This document shows, one piece after another, positions 1 through 7,333 of a stretch of 64,000 bases of DNA. Position numbers and translations under genes: made by a program. This DNA comes from Neomoorella carbonis. GTDB taxonomy: Bacteria; Bacillota; DSM-521; Neomoorellales; Neomoorellaceae. How positions within the stretch are numbered: the stretch's first letter is position 1; every line of letters starts with the position of its first letter. Under the pieces are notes generated by a model that searched no databases, was not told the origin of the DNA, and worked only from the letters and a program-made list of their open reading frames with translations. Location: contig NZ_CP136420.1 in assembly GCF_045278715.1 (NCBI RefSeq), positions 1,798,001 through 1,862,000 on the forward strand, in the 5' to 3' direction.

Positions 1-999
1 CTCCAGCCTGGCGCGGCCGTCCTCCATGGGGTACACGGTAGCTGCCGCCTCGGGGGCCCGGTAACGAATTTTCGCCGTTACCCGGGCCCGGGACGGCAGT
101 TCCCCCCACAGGATGTAATTGTTGTCCCGGGAAAAGAGAACGCGTCGCTCCAGGTCTTCTTTGCCGCCGACAATAACAGCATTGCGTTCTGGATCCAGGG
201 CTACCACAAAGCAGGGCTTACCCAGGGCCAGGCCCAGGCCTTTGCGCTGGCCGATTGTGTAATAAGGGAGTCCCTGATGCCGGCCAACCACCCGACCCTT
301 GACATCCAGGATGGGACCAGGTTTTATAGCCTGCCCCACCTTGCTCCGGAGGTAATCACGATAATCACCCTCGGTGATAAAACAAATATCCTGGGATTCG
401 GCCTTTTCTGCTACCGGCAGGCCATAACTTTTGGCAATCTGGCGCACTTCTTTTTTAGTATAATCCCCCAGGGGTAGCAGGGTATGGGCCAGCTGTTCCT
501 GGGTAAAGGAATAAAGGACATAGCTCTGGTCTTTATCGGCATCCCGCCCTTTGGCCAGGAGATACCGGCCGCGCCTGGCATCGTAAAGGCGCCGGGCATA
601 ATGGCCGGTGGCAAGATAATCCATACCCAGGGCCCTGGCCTTTTTTAAAAGGGCATCAAACCTTACCCGGCGGTTGCAGGCTATACAGGGATTGGGAGTT
701 TCCCCTTTCAGATAAGAATTAATGAAGTAATCGATAACTTCACGCTCAAAAAGCTCGCGAAAGTTTAAGACATAATAAGGTATATCCAGGATGCCGGCCA
801 CCCGGCGGGCATCGTCGACGGCAGTAAGACTGCAACAGCCGGTTTCTCCCGCCGGAGGCGGCGTACCCTCGGGCCACTGATCCAGAGTAACGCCGATTAC
901 TTCATAGCCGGCTTCCTTCAATAAAGCGGCGGCCGTAGAACTGTCCACGCCGCCGCTCATGGCCACCATAACTTTTTCCTTGCGGGCCGCTTTCGCCAC
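1..999 (-). CDS. mnmA: tRNA-specific 2-thiouridylase MnmA (3' end outside window)
   Basis: Transfers sulfur, relayed from a cysteine desulfurase, to U34 of tRNA Lys, Glu and Gln in the cytoplasm. The first 333 residues are present and the C-terminus lies off the left edge. Visible are the PP-loop MSGGVDSS near the N-terminus, the catalytic cysteine in NPCIACNRR, the second in SQDICF, and the motif GHYARR. I chose the GTG at 999 because translation from it begins a few residues before the PP-loop. It follows nifU by 23 nt and is the last gene of the iscR-nifS-nifU-mnmA operon, so the adjacent NifS is its likely sulfur source. Family assignment is firm; the start is less so. Confidence 0.93.
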   Translation of the reverse strand, partial: MAKAARKEKVMVAMSGGVDSSTAAALLKEAGYEVIGVTLDQWPEGTPPPAGETGCCSLTAVDDARRVAGILDIPYYVLNFRELFEREVIDYFINSYLKGETPNPCIACNRRVRFDALLKKARALGMDYLATGHYARRLYDARRGRYLLAKGRDADKDQSYVLYSFTQEQLAHTLLPLGDYTKKEVRQIAKSYGLPVAEKAESQDICFITEGDYRDYLRSKVGQAIKPGPILDVKGRVVGRHQGLPYYTIGQRKGLGLALGKPCFVVALDPERNAVIVGGKEDLERRVLFSRDNNYILWGELPSRARVTAKIRYRAPEAAATVYPMEDGRARLE

Positions 1000-1022
1000 C
1001 CCCTGAATTTAGTTTTATCCAC

Positions 1023-1409
1023 TCAAGAGGCTTTCTTATTCCTATTCCGGTAATCTTCAATGGCTTTATGCAGGGCATCGGCAGCCAGGTTGGAACAGTG
1101 CATCTTCTGGGCCGGCAGGCCGTCCAGGGCCTCGGCTACCGCCTTATTGGTTATTTGCAGTGCTTCTTCTATTGTCTTTCCTTTGACCATTTCCGTCACC
1201 ATGCTGCTCGTGGCAATGGCGGCGCCACAGCCAAAGGTTTTGAACTTACAATCCTTGATTATACCGTCTTCCACCTGGATGTACAGGCGCATGATATCGC
1301 CGCAAACGGGGTTACCCACTTCACCGACACCGCTGGGATTTTCAATCTCGCCCACATTACGGGGATTGGTAAAATGGTCCATAACCTTTTCCGAATACAC
1401 CCTGCTCAC
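1023..1409 (-). CDS. nifU: Fe-S cluster scaffold protein, NifU/IscU type
   Basis: Scaffold on which [2Fe-2S]/[4Fe-4S] clusters are assembled with sulfur from NifS. It has 128 aa, the usual length for a stand-alone U-type scaffold. The three conserved cysteines are C36 (in VCGD), C61 (in FGCGAA) and C105 (in MHCSN). D38, after C36, is the residue that helps release the cluster in IscU. There is no C-terminal Nfu domain. It lies 18 nt downstream of nifS and 23 nt upstream of mnmA, so one transcript supplies both cluster assembly and tRNA thiolation. Probably regulated by the Rrf2 protein at the head of the operon. Confidence 0.95.
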   Translation of the reverse strand: MSRVYSEKVMDHFTNPRNVGEIENPSGVGEVGNPVCGDIMRLYIQVEDGIIKDCKFKTFGCGAAIATSSMVTEMVKGKTIEEALQITNKAVAEALDGLPAQKMHCSNLAADALHKAIEDYRNRNKKAS

Positions 1410-1427
1410 TCCTTTGTTTCTCCTTTT

Positions 1428-2591
1428 TTACCTGTTGTACAGGGGCGACATGGCACGCAACCGGGCCACTATCTCCGGCATAACTTCCAGGACGTAATCA
1501 ATATCGGCTTCCGTATTATCACGGCCCAGGGTCATGCGTACCGAGCCGTGGGCCACTTCATGGGGAATTCCCATGGCCAGCAGGACATGGGACGGGTCCA
1601 GGGAACCGGAAGTGCAGGCTGAACCGCTGGAGGCGCAGATACCTTTCATGTCCAGGCTTAAAAGCAGGGATTCGCCCTCTACATAACGGAAGCTGAAGTT
1701 GGCATTGGTGGCTACCCGTTTTTCCCTGTCGCCGTTTAACTGTACATCCTCAATCCGGTTCAGAATACCGTCAATCAGCTTGTCCCGCAGGGCCTGCAGG
1801 CGTTTCATTTCCTGAGGCAGTTCCTGGCCGGCCAGTTCCGCCGCCCGGCCAAAGCCGACAATGCCCGGCATGTTTTCCGTACCCGGCCGGCGCTTGCGCT
1901 CCTGGCCCCCCCCGTGGAGAATGGGGTTAATCCTGGTACCTTTACGGATATAAAGACAGCCAACGCCCTTGGGCCCGTATATCTTATGGCCGGAAGCCGA
2001 GAGCAGGTCGACATTCAGTTCATCGACGTTAACGGGGATTTTGCCCACGCTCTGGACGGCGTCGGTATGGAAGATAATCCCCCGCTCCCGGGCAAGCTGC
2101 CCTATCTCTTTAATGGGCTGGATGGTACCCACTTCATTGTTGACGTGCATGATGCTGATGAGGATGGTTTCATCGGTTATGGCCTCTTCCACATCCTCCA
2201 CCCGCACCAGGCCTTCCGGGGTTACCGGCAGGAAAGTTACTTTAAATCCCTGGCGCATTAAATACTGCGCCGTATGCAGGACGGCATGGTGCTCGATACT
2301 GGAGGTTATAATATGGCGGCCTTTTTTCTCGTTGGCCGTCGCCGTGCCGATGAGGGCCAGGTTATCGGCCTCAGTACCACCGCTGGTAAAGAAGATCTCC
2401 TCCGGCCGGGCGCCAATAAGGCCGGCTACCTTTTCCCGGGCCTCGTCCAGGGCCTTTTTCGCCTCCCGGCCGTAGCTGTAAATGGTGGAAGGATTGCCAA
2501 AGGCATCCTCCTTGAGAAAGGGCAGCATAGCATCCAGTACTTCAGGACGGACCGGTGTGGTGGCACTGTGATCAAGGTAAACCCTGCGCAT
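1428..2591 (-). CDS. nifS: Cysteine desulfurase, NifS/IscS type
   Basis: PLP enzyme that removes sulfur from L-cysteine as an enzyme-bound persulfide and passes it to NifU and probably MnmA. 387 aa. Visible are the N-terminal YLDHSATTPVRPEV, the PLP pocket residues in EHHAVLH, the PLP lysine in SGHKIYGPKG, and the mobile-loop cysteine in SGSACTSGSLDPSHVL, which marks the IscS/NifS-like rather than SufS-like class. It sits 20 nt downstream of the Rrf2 regulator gene and 18 nt upstream of nifU, so it is translated as part of the same operon. The position matches B. subtilis yrvO. Confidence 0.96.
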   Translation of the reverse strand: MRRVYLDHSATTPVRPEVLDAMLPFLKEDAFGNPSTIYSYGREAKKALDEAREKVAGLIGARPEEIFFTSGGTEADNLALIGTATANEKKGRHIITSSIEHHAVLHTAQYLMRQGFKVTFLPVTPEGLVRVEDVEEAITDETILISIMHVNNEVGTIQPIKEIGQLARERGIIFHTDAVQSVGKIPVNVDELNVDLLSASGHKIYGPKGVGCLYIRKGTRINPILHGGGQERKRRPGTENMPGIVGFGRAAELAGQELPQEMKRLQALRDKLIDGILNRIEDVQLNGDREKRVATNANFSFRYVEGESLLLSLDMKGICASSGSACTSGSLDPSHVLLAMGIPHEVAHGSVRMTLGRDNTEADIDYVLEVMPEIVARLRAMSPLYNR

Positions 2592-2611
2592 AATTACACC
2601 CTTTTCTTTCG

Positions 2612-3064
2612 CTAGATATAATACATATAGTATTTGTCGTCTTGCTGCATTTTACTGGCTCTGGCTACCATGTCGGCCAGGGTAAAGCTATCCAGGACGC
2701 TGCTTATACTGTCCCGTACCTTCTCCCAGATGCCCCTGGTGACACAGGTTTCCGCCCGCTCGCAGCCCTCGCCTTCGCTGGCATTCAGGCATTCTACCGG
2801 GGCAATGGGGCCTTCCAGTACACGGATGATATCCCCCACGGTAATTTCTTCCGGGTCGCGGCTCAAGATATATCCGCCCTGGGCGCCCCGGACACTTTTC
2901 ACCAGGCCGGCCTTGCGCAAAACGGCAATGAGCTGTTCCAGGTAGTGCTCGGAAATATCCTGCCTTTCGGCCACACTTTTAATGGGGATGGGGCCTTCGC
3001 CGTAATGCTGGGCCAGGTCAAACATGGCTCGCAGGCCATATTCACCTCGCGTTGAGAGTTTCAC
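2612..3064 (-). CDS. iscR: Rrf2-family Fe-S/cysteine regulator, IscR-like
   Basis: Winged-helix repressor of the Rrf2 family, 150 aa from the GTG at 3064. It begins KLSTRGEYGLRAMFDLA, the typical Rrf2 start, and GGAGGTGG lies just upstream. A longer reading to 3139 would run through the promoter, so I reject it. The middle carries three cysteines (ECL, GCER, ETC) where IscR binds its cluster, though the first spacing is C-x8-C rather than C-x5-C. CymR, which holds this position in B. subtilis, lacks such cysteines. It heads nifS-nifU-mnmA and is preceded by a good promoter, so autoregulation by Fe-S status is the likely scheme (inference). Confidence 0.9.
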   Translation of the reverse strand: MKLSTRGEYGLRAMFDLAQHYGEGPIPIKSVAERQDISEHYLEQLIAVLRKAGLVKSVRGAQGGYILSRDPEEITVGDIIRVLEGPIAPVECLNASEGEGCERAETCVTRGIWEKVRDSISSVLDSFTLADMVARASKMQQDDKYYMYYI

Positions 3065-3104
3065 CCCACCACCTCCAATCCCTAGTGGTTTGCTCGGTAA
3101 TAAT

Positions 3105-3133
3105 ATCTTAGCAATTAACTCAGGTATTGTCAA
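3105..3133 (-). promoter_or_regulatory. Sigma-A promoter of the iscR-nifS-nifU-mnmA operon
   Basis: On the minus strand, TTGACA (3133-3128), a 17-nt spacer, then TAAGAT (3110-3105). The -35 is perfect and the -10 matches four of six. It lies 41 nt upstream of the GTG start of the Rrf2 gene. The regulator probably binds over or near it, but I see no strong palindrome. Confidence 0.75.
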
Positions 3134-3302
3134 CGCCAAAGTCGACTTTTTTACTCTGCTTTTTAAATTATCCCGCCTGGCAAGTAAATATACTATCCGG
3201 GTAAAAATCCACTTCCGGCCGTCGCAGTTATTCGGCGCATCACCCTCATAAACCCCACAGCGCTTCGGGCAGGCCCGGAAAACGCGTACCGCCGCCCAGG
3301 GC

Positions 3303-3331
3303 TTGCATTTCCTGGTAAGTTATGCTAATTT
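3303..3331 (+). promoter_or_regulatory. Probable promoter of the nitroreductase gene
   Basis: TTGCAT (3303-3308), a 17-nt spacer, TAATTT (3326-3331). It lies 35 nt before the TTG start at 3366 and upstream of the AAAGGAGG site. Confidence 0.5.
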
Positions 3332-3365
3332 TTAGTACTGAAGATTGAGCAAAGGAGGCTGAACC

Positions 3366-3890
3366 TTGACTAAAGACGTAATCGATTGCATTAAAGAACG
3401 GCGGAGCATCCGCCGTTTCAAGCCCGACCCCATTCCCGAAGCTACCATCGGTCGCCTGCTGGAAGCAGCCTGCGCCGCGCCTTCGGCCGGTAACGTACAG
3501 CCATGGTTTTTCTATTGTATCTATAAGGACGATCTAAAAGAAGCCCTGGCCAGGGCAGCCCTGGGCCAGAAGTTCGTTGCCCAGGCGCCAGTCGTCATTG
3601 TGGTATGCGCCGACCCGGAAAGGGCCGCCACCGCTTACGGCGAACGGGGCCGCAATCTTTATTGCCTGCAGGATACGGCTGCCGCCGTCACCAACCTCAT
3701 GCTGGCTGCCACCGGCTACGGCCTGGGGACCTGCTGGGTAGGGGCTTTCAGTGAAGCTGAAGTAAGCCGTGTCCTTTCTTTACCTCCCAACCTGCGGCCG
3801 GTAGCCATCATACCGGTGGGTTACCCCGACCAGACACCAGCACCGCGGCCGCGCCGTCCCCTGGAAGAGGTGGTAAGGGTTATACGTTAA
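3366..3890 (+). CDS. Nitroreductase-family FMN oxidoreductase
   Basis: Small flavoprotein of the nitroreductase superfamily (174 aa), expected to use FMN and NAD(P)H. The N-terminal ERRSIRRFKPDPIP and the FMN-contact segment AAPSAGNVQPW are characteristic, as is GYGLGTCWVG in the second half. The start is a TTG preceded by AAAGGAGG. It stands alone between divergent and convergent neighbours with its own promoter, so the substrate cannot be inferred from context. It could be a quinone, nitro compound or flavin reductase. There is no ferredoxin domain. Confidence 0.9.
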   Translation: MTKDVIDCIKERRSIRRFKPDPIPEATIGRLLEAACAAPSAGNVQPWFFYCIYKDDLKEALARAALGQKFVAQAPVVIVVCADPERAATAYGERGRNLYCLQDTAAAVTNLMLAATGYGLGTCWVGAFSEAEVSRVLSLPPNLRPVAIIPVGYPDQTPAPRPRRPLEEVVRVIR

Positions 3891-3894
3891 ATAA

Positions 3895-4132
3895 AAGTCA
3901 GGACTTACGCCAGTCAGCTGCCTCCAGGGCCGTCAGGTAACGCTCGCGCAGGTACGGATAACACTCAAACCATGCTGGCACCGCCAGGAAGGTTGCGAAC
4001 CGAGTGTAAGGTTTCCAGCAGGTCGTGCAGGTGATGGCCCCGGGCCACTTTGTTGCAGCTCAGGCGGCGGGGCACCTCGTTCAGGGCACCGCGGCGCAGG
4101 TGGGGACAGATGGCGCCGGGGCACTCCTCCTA
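3895..4132 (-). pseudogene. Decayed TtcA-like PP-loop ATPase remnant
   Basis: On the minus strand, from about 4126, one frame reads CPHLRRGALNEVPRRL, then CNKVARGHHLHDLLETL. This matches the C-x-x-LRRG...KxALGHHxDDxxET core of TtcA-like tRNA thiolation ATPases, with several changes (HDL for DD, ARGHH for ALGHH). The frame ends in a stop at about 3964. A different frame then continues FECYPYLRERYLTALEAADW to the end of the remnant, so a frameshift separates the parts. The N-terminal PP-loop is absent. I read it as a truncated, frameshifted fossil, not a gene. Confidence 0.55.
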
Positions 4133-4238
4133 ATGGGGCGGGATGCGGCCCGGCTTACGGTCATATGTCAATGTTTACATCCAGCTGCGAAATGCTAAAA
4201 TGGAGGTAAAAAGTCCATTCCCTATTGAGGTGGCAGTG

Positions 4239-5576
4239 ATGGACCTTTTTGAGCAGGCCAGCGAGGAAAGCCGTGAGGCACGCGCGCCCCTGGCCGTAAG
4301 GATGCGGCCGCGTACTTTAGATGAATTTGTCGGCCAGGAAAAAATCGTCGGGCCCGGTACCCTGCTGCGCCGGGCCATTGAAAACGACAGCCTGAGTTCC
4401 ATTATCCTCTGGGGACCTCCGGGGAGCGGTAAAACCACCCTAGCCCGGATTATCGCTCGCATGACCAGGGCCCACTTTGAATCTTTAAATGCCGTTTTAG
4501 ACGGCGTTAACGATATTCGCCGGGTCATTGCCGCAGCCCGGGAGCGGGAAAAATATTACCAGCAAAAGACGGTAATCTTTGTCGACGAGATTCACCGCTG
4601 GGCCAAAAACATTCAGGATGCCCTCCTCCCCTGCGTTGAGGAAGGATTGCTCACCCTTATTGGCGCCACGGTTGAGAATCCCATGTTTACCGTTAATGCC
4701 GCCATCCGTTCTCGTTCAAGAATCTTCCGCCTGGAGGCTTTATCTGACCAAGCCATCCTGACCATCCTTCAGCGGGCCCTGCAAGATCCCGACCGGGGAC
4801 TGGGCAAATTTAGCGTTGTAGTTGAGCCAGCGGCCCTGGAGCACCTGGCCCGGGTAGCCAACGGTGATGCCCGGGTGGCTTTAAACGCCCTGGAGTTTGC
4901 TGTCCTCACCACTCCACCGGACGAAAAGGGCCGGCGTATCCTTACCCTCAAGGTTGCTGAAGAGGCCATCCAGCAGCGGGCCGTCCTCTATGACCGGGAT
5001 GGTGACCAGCATTATGACTGCGTCTCGGCCTGGATTAAAAGTATGCGCGGTTCAGACCCCGACGCCGCCCTTTACTGGCTGGCCCGGATGATTTACGCCG
5101 GGGAAGATCCGGCCTTCCTGGCCCGCCGGCTCTTGGTCCATGCCGCCGAGGACGTGGGCCTGGCCGATCCCCAGGCCCTGGTGGTGGCCAGTGCCGCCGC
5201 CCAGGCTGTGGAACGGGTAGGCCTGCCGGAAGGCCGCATAATCCTGGCCGAAGCTACCATCTATATTGCCCTGGCCCCCAAGAGCAATTCGGTCATCAAG
5301 GCTATCGACGCTGCGCTGGCAGCAGTGGAAAAAGAAACGGCCGGGCCGGTACCCATCCACCTGCGGGATGCTAATTACCGGGGCGCGGCCGCCTTTGGCC
5401 ACGGGAAGGGCTATAAGTACCCCCATGATTACCCCGGCGGCTGGGTGGAACAGCAGTACCTGCCGGACAACCTCCGGGGAAAGGTTTTTTACCATCCCAG
5501 CGACTACGGCCGGGAAGGGCAATTAAAAACGGCCTGGCAGCAGCGCAGGCGTAACAGGGATAATAGCAGCGGTTAA
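4239..5576 (+). CDS. rarA: Replication-associated recombination protein A (AAA+ ATPase, RarA/MgsA)
   Basis: AAA+ clamp-loader-like ATPase acting at stalled replication forks; 445 aa from the ATG at 4239. Walker A is GPPGSGKTTLA and Walker B is FVDEIHRW, followed by the sensor region IGATVENPMFTVN. The C-terminal half carries the family segments YWLARMIYAGEDP and DYPGGWVEQQYLP. I chose this ATG because GAGGTGG stands before it and the family begins directly with a short helix. An upstream extension to 4143 is unsupported. It is convergent with trxA, sharing a hairpin. It is the positional counterpart of B. subtilis yrvN. Confidence 0.95.
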   Translation: MDLFEQASEESREARAPLAVRMRPRTLDEFVGQEKIVGPGTLLRRAIENDSLSSIILWGPPGSGKTTLARIIARMTRAHFESLNAVLDGVNDIRRVIAAAREREKYYQQKTVIFVDEIHRWAKNIQDALLPCVEEGLLTLIGATVENPMFTVNAAIRSRSRIFRLEALSDQAILTILQRALQDPDRGLGKFSVVVEPAALEHLARVANGDARVALNALEFAVLTTPPDEKGRRILTLKVAEEAIQQRAVLYDRDGDQHYDCVSAWIKSMRGSDPDAALYWLARMIYAGEDPAFLARRLLVHAAEDVGLADPQALVVASAAAQAVERVGLPEGRIILAEATIYIALAPKSNSVIKAIDAALAAVEKETAGPVPIHLRDANYRGAAAFGHGKGYKYPHDYPGGWVEQQYLPDNLRGKVFYHPSDYGREGQLKTAWQQRRRNRDNSSG

Positions 5577-5585
5577 GTTGTGGAT

Positions 5586-5624
5586 AGCCCACCGGGTAAG
5601 ACGTGATGCTCTAACCGGTGGGTT
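5586..5624. terminator. Convergent hairpin between rarA and trxA
   Basis: CCCACCGG (5588-5595) pairs with CCGGTGGG (5615-5622) across a 19-nt loop, between the converging ends of rarA and trxA. The U-run is poor on both strands, so termination strength is uncertain. Confidence 0.5.
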
Positions 5625-5635
5625 ATCCCTGTGGT

Positions 5636-5971
5636 TTATAAATGCTTCTCCAGCACCTGGACCAGCTTGTCTTTAGTCTGGTACCCGATAAGCCGGGAGA
5701 CAACTTCGCCGTTTTTAAACAGCAATAGGGTAGGAATACTCATAATGCCATACTCCGCTGCCAGTCCTTGATACTCATCTACATTCAGCTTGGCCACCTT
5801 GATTCTACCCTTGTATTCCTCCGCCAGTTCATCCACAAGGGGAGCAATCATCCGGCAGGGACCACACCACACAGCCCAGAAGTCAACCAGAACCGGGAGC
5901 TGCGCGGAGAGCACTTCTTCTTTAAAATTGGCATCCGTGAGGGTAACGATATTTGGCGCTGCCAAACCCAT
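5636..5971 (-). CDS. trxA: Thioredoxin
   Basis: Cytosolic thiol-disulfide reductant, 111 aa. The active site is WAVWCGPCRM, followed by the buried-core segment KLNVDEYQGLAAEYGIMSIPTL with the cis-proline IPT. There is no signal peptide or membrane anchor. It begins 21 nt after the CsoR-family gene and is almost certainly cotranscribed with it. That suggests its expression follows the metal or thiol signal read by that repressor, beyond any housekeeping copy elsewhere. No thioredoxin reductase is adjacent. Confidence 0.95.
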   Translation of the reverse strand: MGLAAPNIVTLTDANFKEEVLSAQLPVLVDFWAVWCGPCRMIAPLVDELAEEYKGRIKVAKLNVDEYQGLAAEYGIMSIPTLLLFKNGEVVSRLIGYQTKDKLVQVLEKHL

Positions 5972-5992
5972 TCTCTCCCTTCGCTTGTCCCT

Positions 5993-6286
5993 TTAATTAA
6001 TAAAACGGTTTAAAACATCGATTAATTCATTAATTATTTCTCCATCTTCCTGATTGACAATGGCCGTCCGGACACAACCCCGGACATGGGCTTCAAAAAT
6101 CATGGTTCCTACCTTTTTCAAGGCTGCCCGCGCGGCGGCGATCTGAATGAGAATATCGACACAGTACTTGTCCTCTTCAATCATGCGGTGGATACCTTTA
6201 ACCTGACCCTCGATCTTCCGCAGGCGGAGCAGTAAATCATCCCGCTGGGGGGCATAGGAACTCTCTTCGCCCGGCCTCCTGCTCAC
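5993..6286 (-). CDS. csoR: CsoR/RcnR-family metal-sensing repressor
   Basis: Four-helix DUF156 repressor, 97 aa. It keeps the copper-ligand triad of CsoR with the usual spacing, C42, H67 and C71 (Mycobacterium tuberculosis CsoR has C36/H61/C65), and the DNA-contact region RLRKIEGQVKGIHRMIEE. This pattern favours Cu(I), though persulfide sensors keep the two cysteines and lack the histidine. It is directly followed by trxA, with no copper ATPase or chaperone nearby, which is unusual. The gene starts with ATG behind GGAGG. Function as a repressor of its own operon is inferred. Confidence 0.88.
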   Translation of the reverse strand: MSRRPGEESSYAPQRDDLLLRLRKIEGQVKGIHRMIEEDKYCVDILIQIAAARAALKKVGTMIFEAHVRGCVRTAIVNQEDGEIINELIDVLNRFIN

Positions 6287-6351
6287 TTCTCTGAACCTCC
6301 TTCCCCGGGGATACCCTTATCCAGTATAAAGCATAATTGCAGCCACGGCAA

Positions 6352-7074
6352 CTAACAATTGCCCCGGGAAAGAAGGTGGCGTACCACCAGGCTGGCCAGC
6401 ATCAGGCCGGCCACGGCCGGGACAAAAACCAGACTGCCGGGGGGTTGTCGTTCGCCCGGCACCAGGTCCGGGATGGCCCGGGCCGGCAGCGGCGGTTCTT
6501 CCGAATAGACCACCGTCAGGCCCGTAGTGATGCCCCGGGCTTTTAGACCCCGCCGTACGACCCGGGCCAGGGGACATCCCCGGGTGGCGCTGATGTCGGC
6601 CACCTTTAAACGGGTGGGGTCCATCCTGTTACCGGCCCCCATGCTGCTGACCACAGGTACCCCCGCCTGCAGGGCCGTAGCCAGGAGGTCAATTTTGGCT
6701 GCCACGCTGTCAATGGCATCAACCAGGTAATCCAGGTCGTGCCGGACAAATTTAGAACCCGTTGCCGGGCTGTACGCTTCCTGCCGGGTAACAATTACCG
6801 CCTCCGGGTTAATCTCCCGGCACCGCCGGGCCAGGACTTCTACCTTGGGCTGGCCAAGGGTTGAATGGAGGGCCGGCACCTGGCGGTTGATGTTGCTGGG
6901 CCGTACTACATCCGGGTCCACCAGTTCCAGGTAGCCTATACCCGACCGGGCCAGACCCTCCACAGCAAAGGAACCGACACCGCCGGTACCAATTACCGCT
7001 ACCCGGGATGCTGCCAGGCGGGCCCGCCCTTCGGGCCCAATGAGCATTTCCGTTCGGGACCAGAAACTCTCCAC
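6352..7074 (-). CDS. tcdA: tRNA threonylcarbamoyladenosine dehydratase (TcdA/YgdL, ThiF fold)
   Basis: E1-like ATP-dependent enzyme that cyclises t6A37 of tRNA to ct6A. 240 aa from the GTG at 7074. It shows FWSRTEMLIG, the nucleotide-binding VIGTGGVGSFAVEGLARSG, DPDVVRPSNINRQ, and VDAIDSVAAKIDLL. A GTG nine bases upstream is possible, but AGGTGA sits five bases before 7074 while nothing precedes 7083. The gene lies immediately after the 6S RNA terminator, so it may depend on read-through from that transcript or from aspS. Same position as B. subtilis yrvM. Confidence 0.92.
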   Translation of the reverse strand: MESFWSRTEMLIGPEGRARLAASRVAVIGTGGVGSFAVEGLARSGIGYLELVDPDVVRPSNINRQVPALHSTLGQPKVEVLARRCREINPEAVIVTRQEAYSPATGSKFVRHDLDYLVDAIDSVAAKIDLLATALQAGVPVVSSMGAGNRMDPTRLKVADISATRGCPLARVVRRGLKARGITTGLTVVYSEEPPLPARAIPDLVPGERQPPGSLVFVPAVAGLMLASLVVRHLLSRGNC

Positions 7075-7087
7075 CTTGCTCACCTAA

Positions 7088-7276
7088 AAATAAAACCCCA
7101 CAAATGCCGTGCTCACCGTGTGTTTAATGAACCCGCTCTCAGCAGGTGGGTGCCTCCCTGGACGCTTTTTGCTTCCCCTCCAAGGGGGCCTGCAAGCCAC
7201 GCCCAGAGGTGGGGCTCCCTTTGTATAGGTGTTGGCTCAAAACTCCACGGTGCGACACGAACATCGCAGGGTAAAA
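7088..7276 (-). ncRNA. ssrS: 6S RNA
   Basis: RNA polymerase holoenzyme mimic. The minus strand carries segments I recognise from Firmicute 6S RNAs: GCGATGTTCGTGTCG, then TTGAGCCAACACC, then CCCACCTCTGGGCGTGG. The ends pair: CACCGTG (minus, 7252-7246) with CACGGTG (7120-7114), extended by CGTGT with GCACG and CCC with GGG, giving the long closed rod around a central bubble. The 3' end runs into a U-rich stretch (7095-7085). Length is about 185 nt, the normal size. Both ends are estimates. Confidence 0.82.
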
Positions 7277-7333
7277 TTTTGCTTTTCCTGTTGCAAGCAT
7301 AATCTTAACATAAACTTAAAGGATTTGCAAGTA

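Noticed and set aside
1068..1622. 184-codon plus-strand ORF opposite nifU-nifS
   Set aside because: It is the complement of two well-supported genes.
3065..3139. Upstream extension of the Rrf2 gene
   Set aside because: It would run through the promoter and the ribosome site. The conserved N-terminus starts at the GTG.
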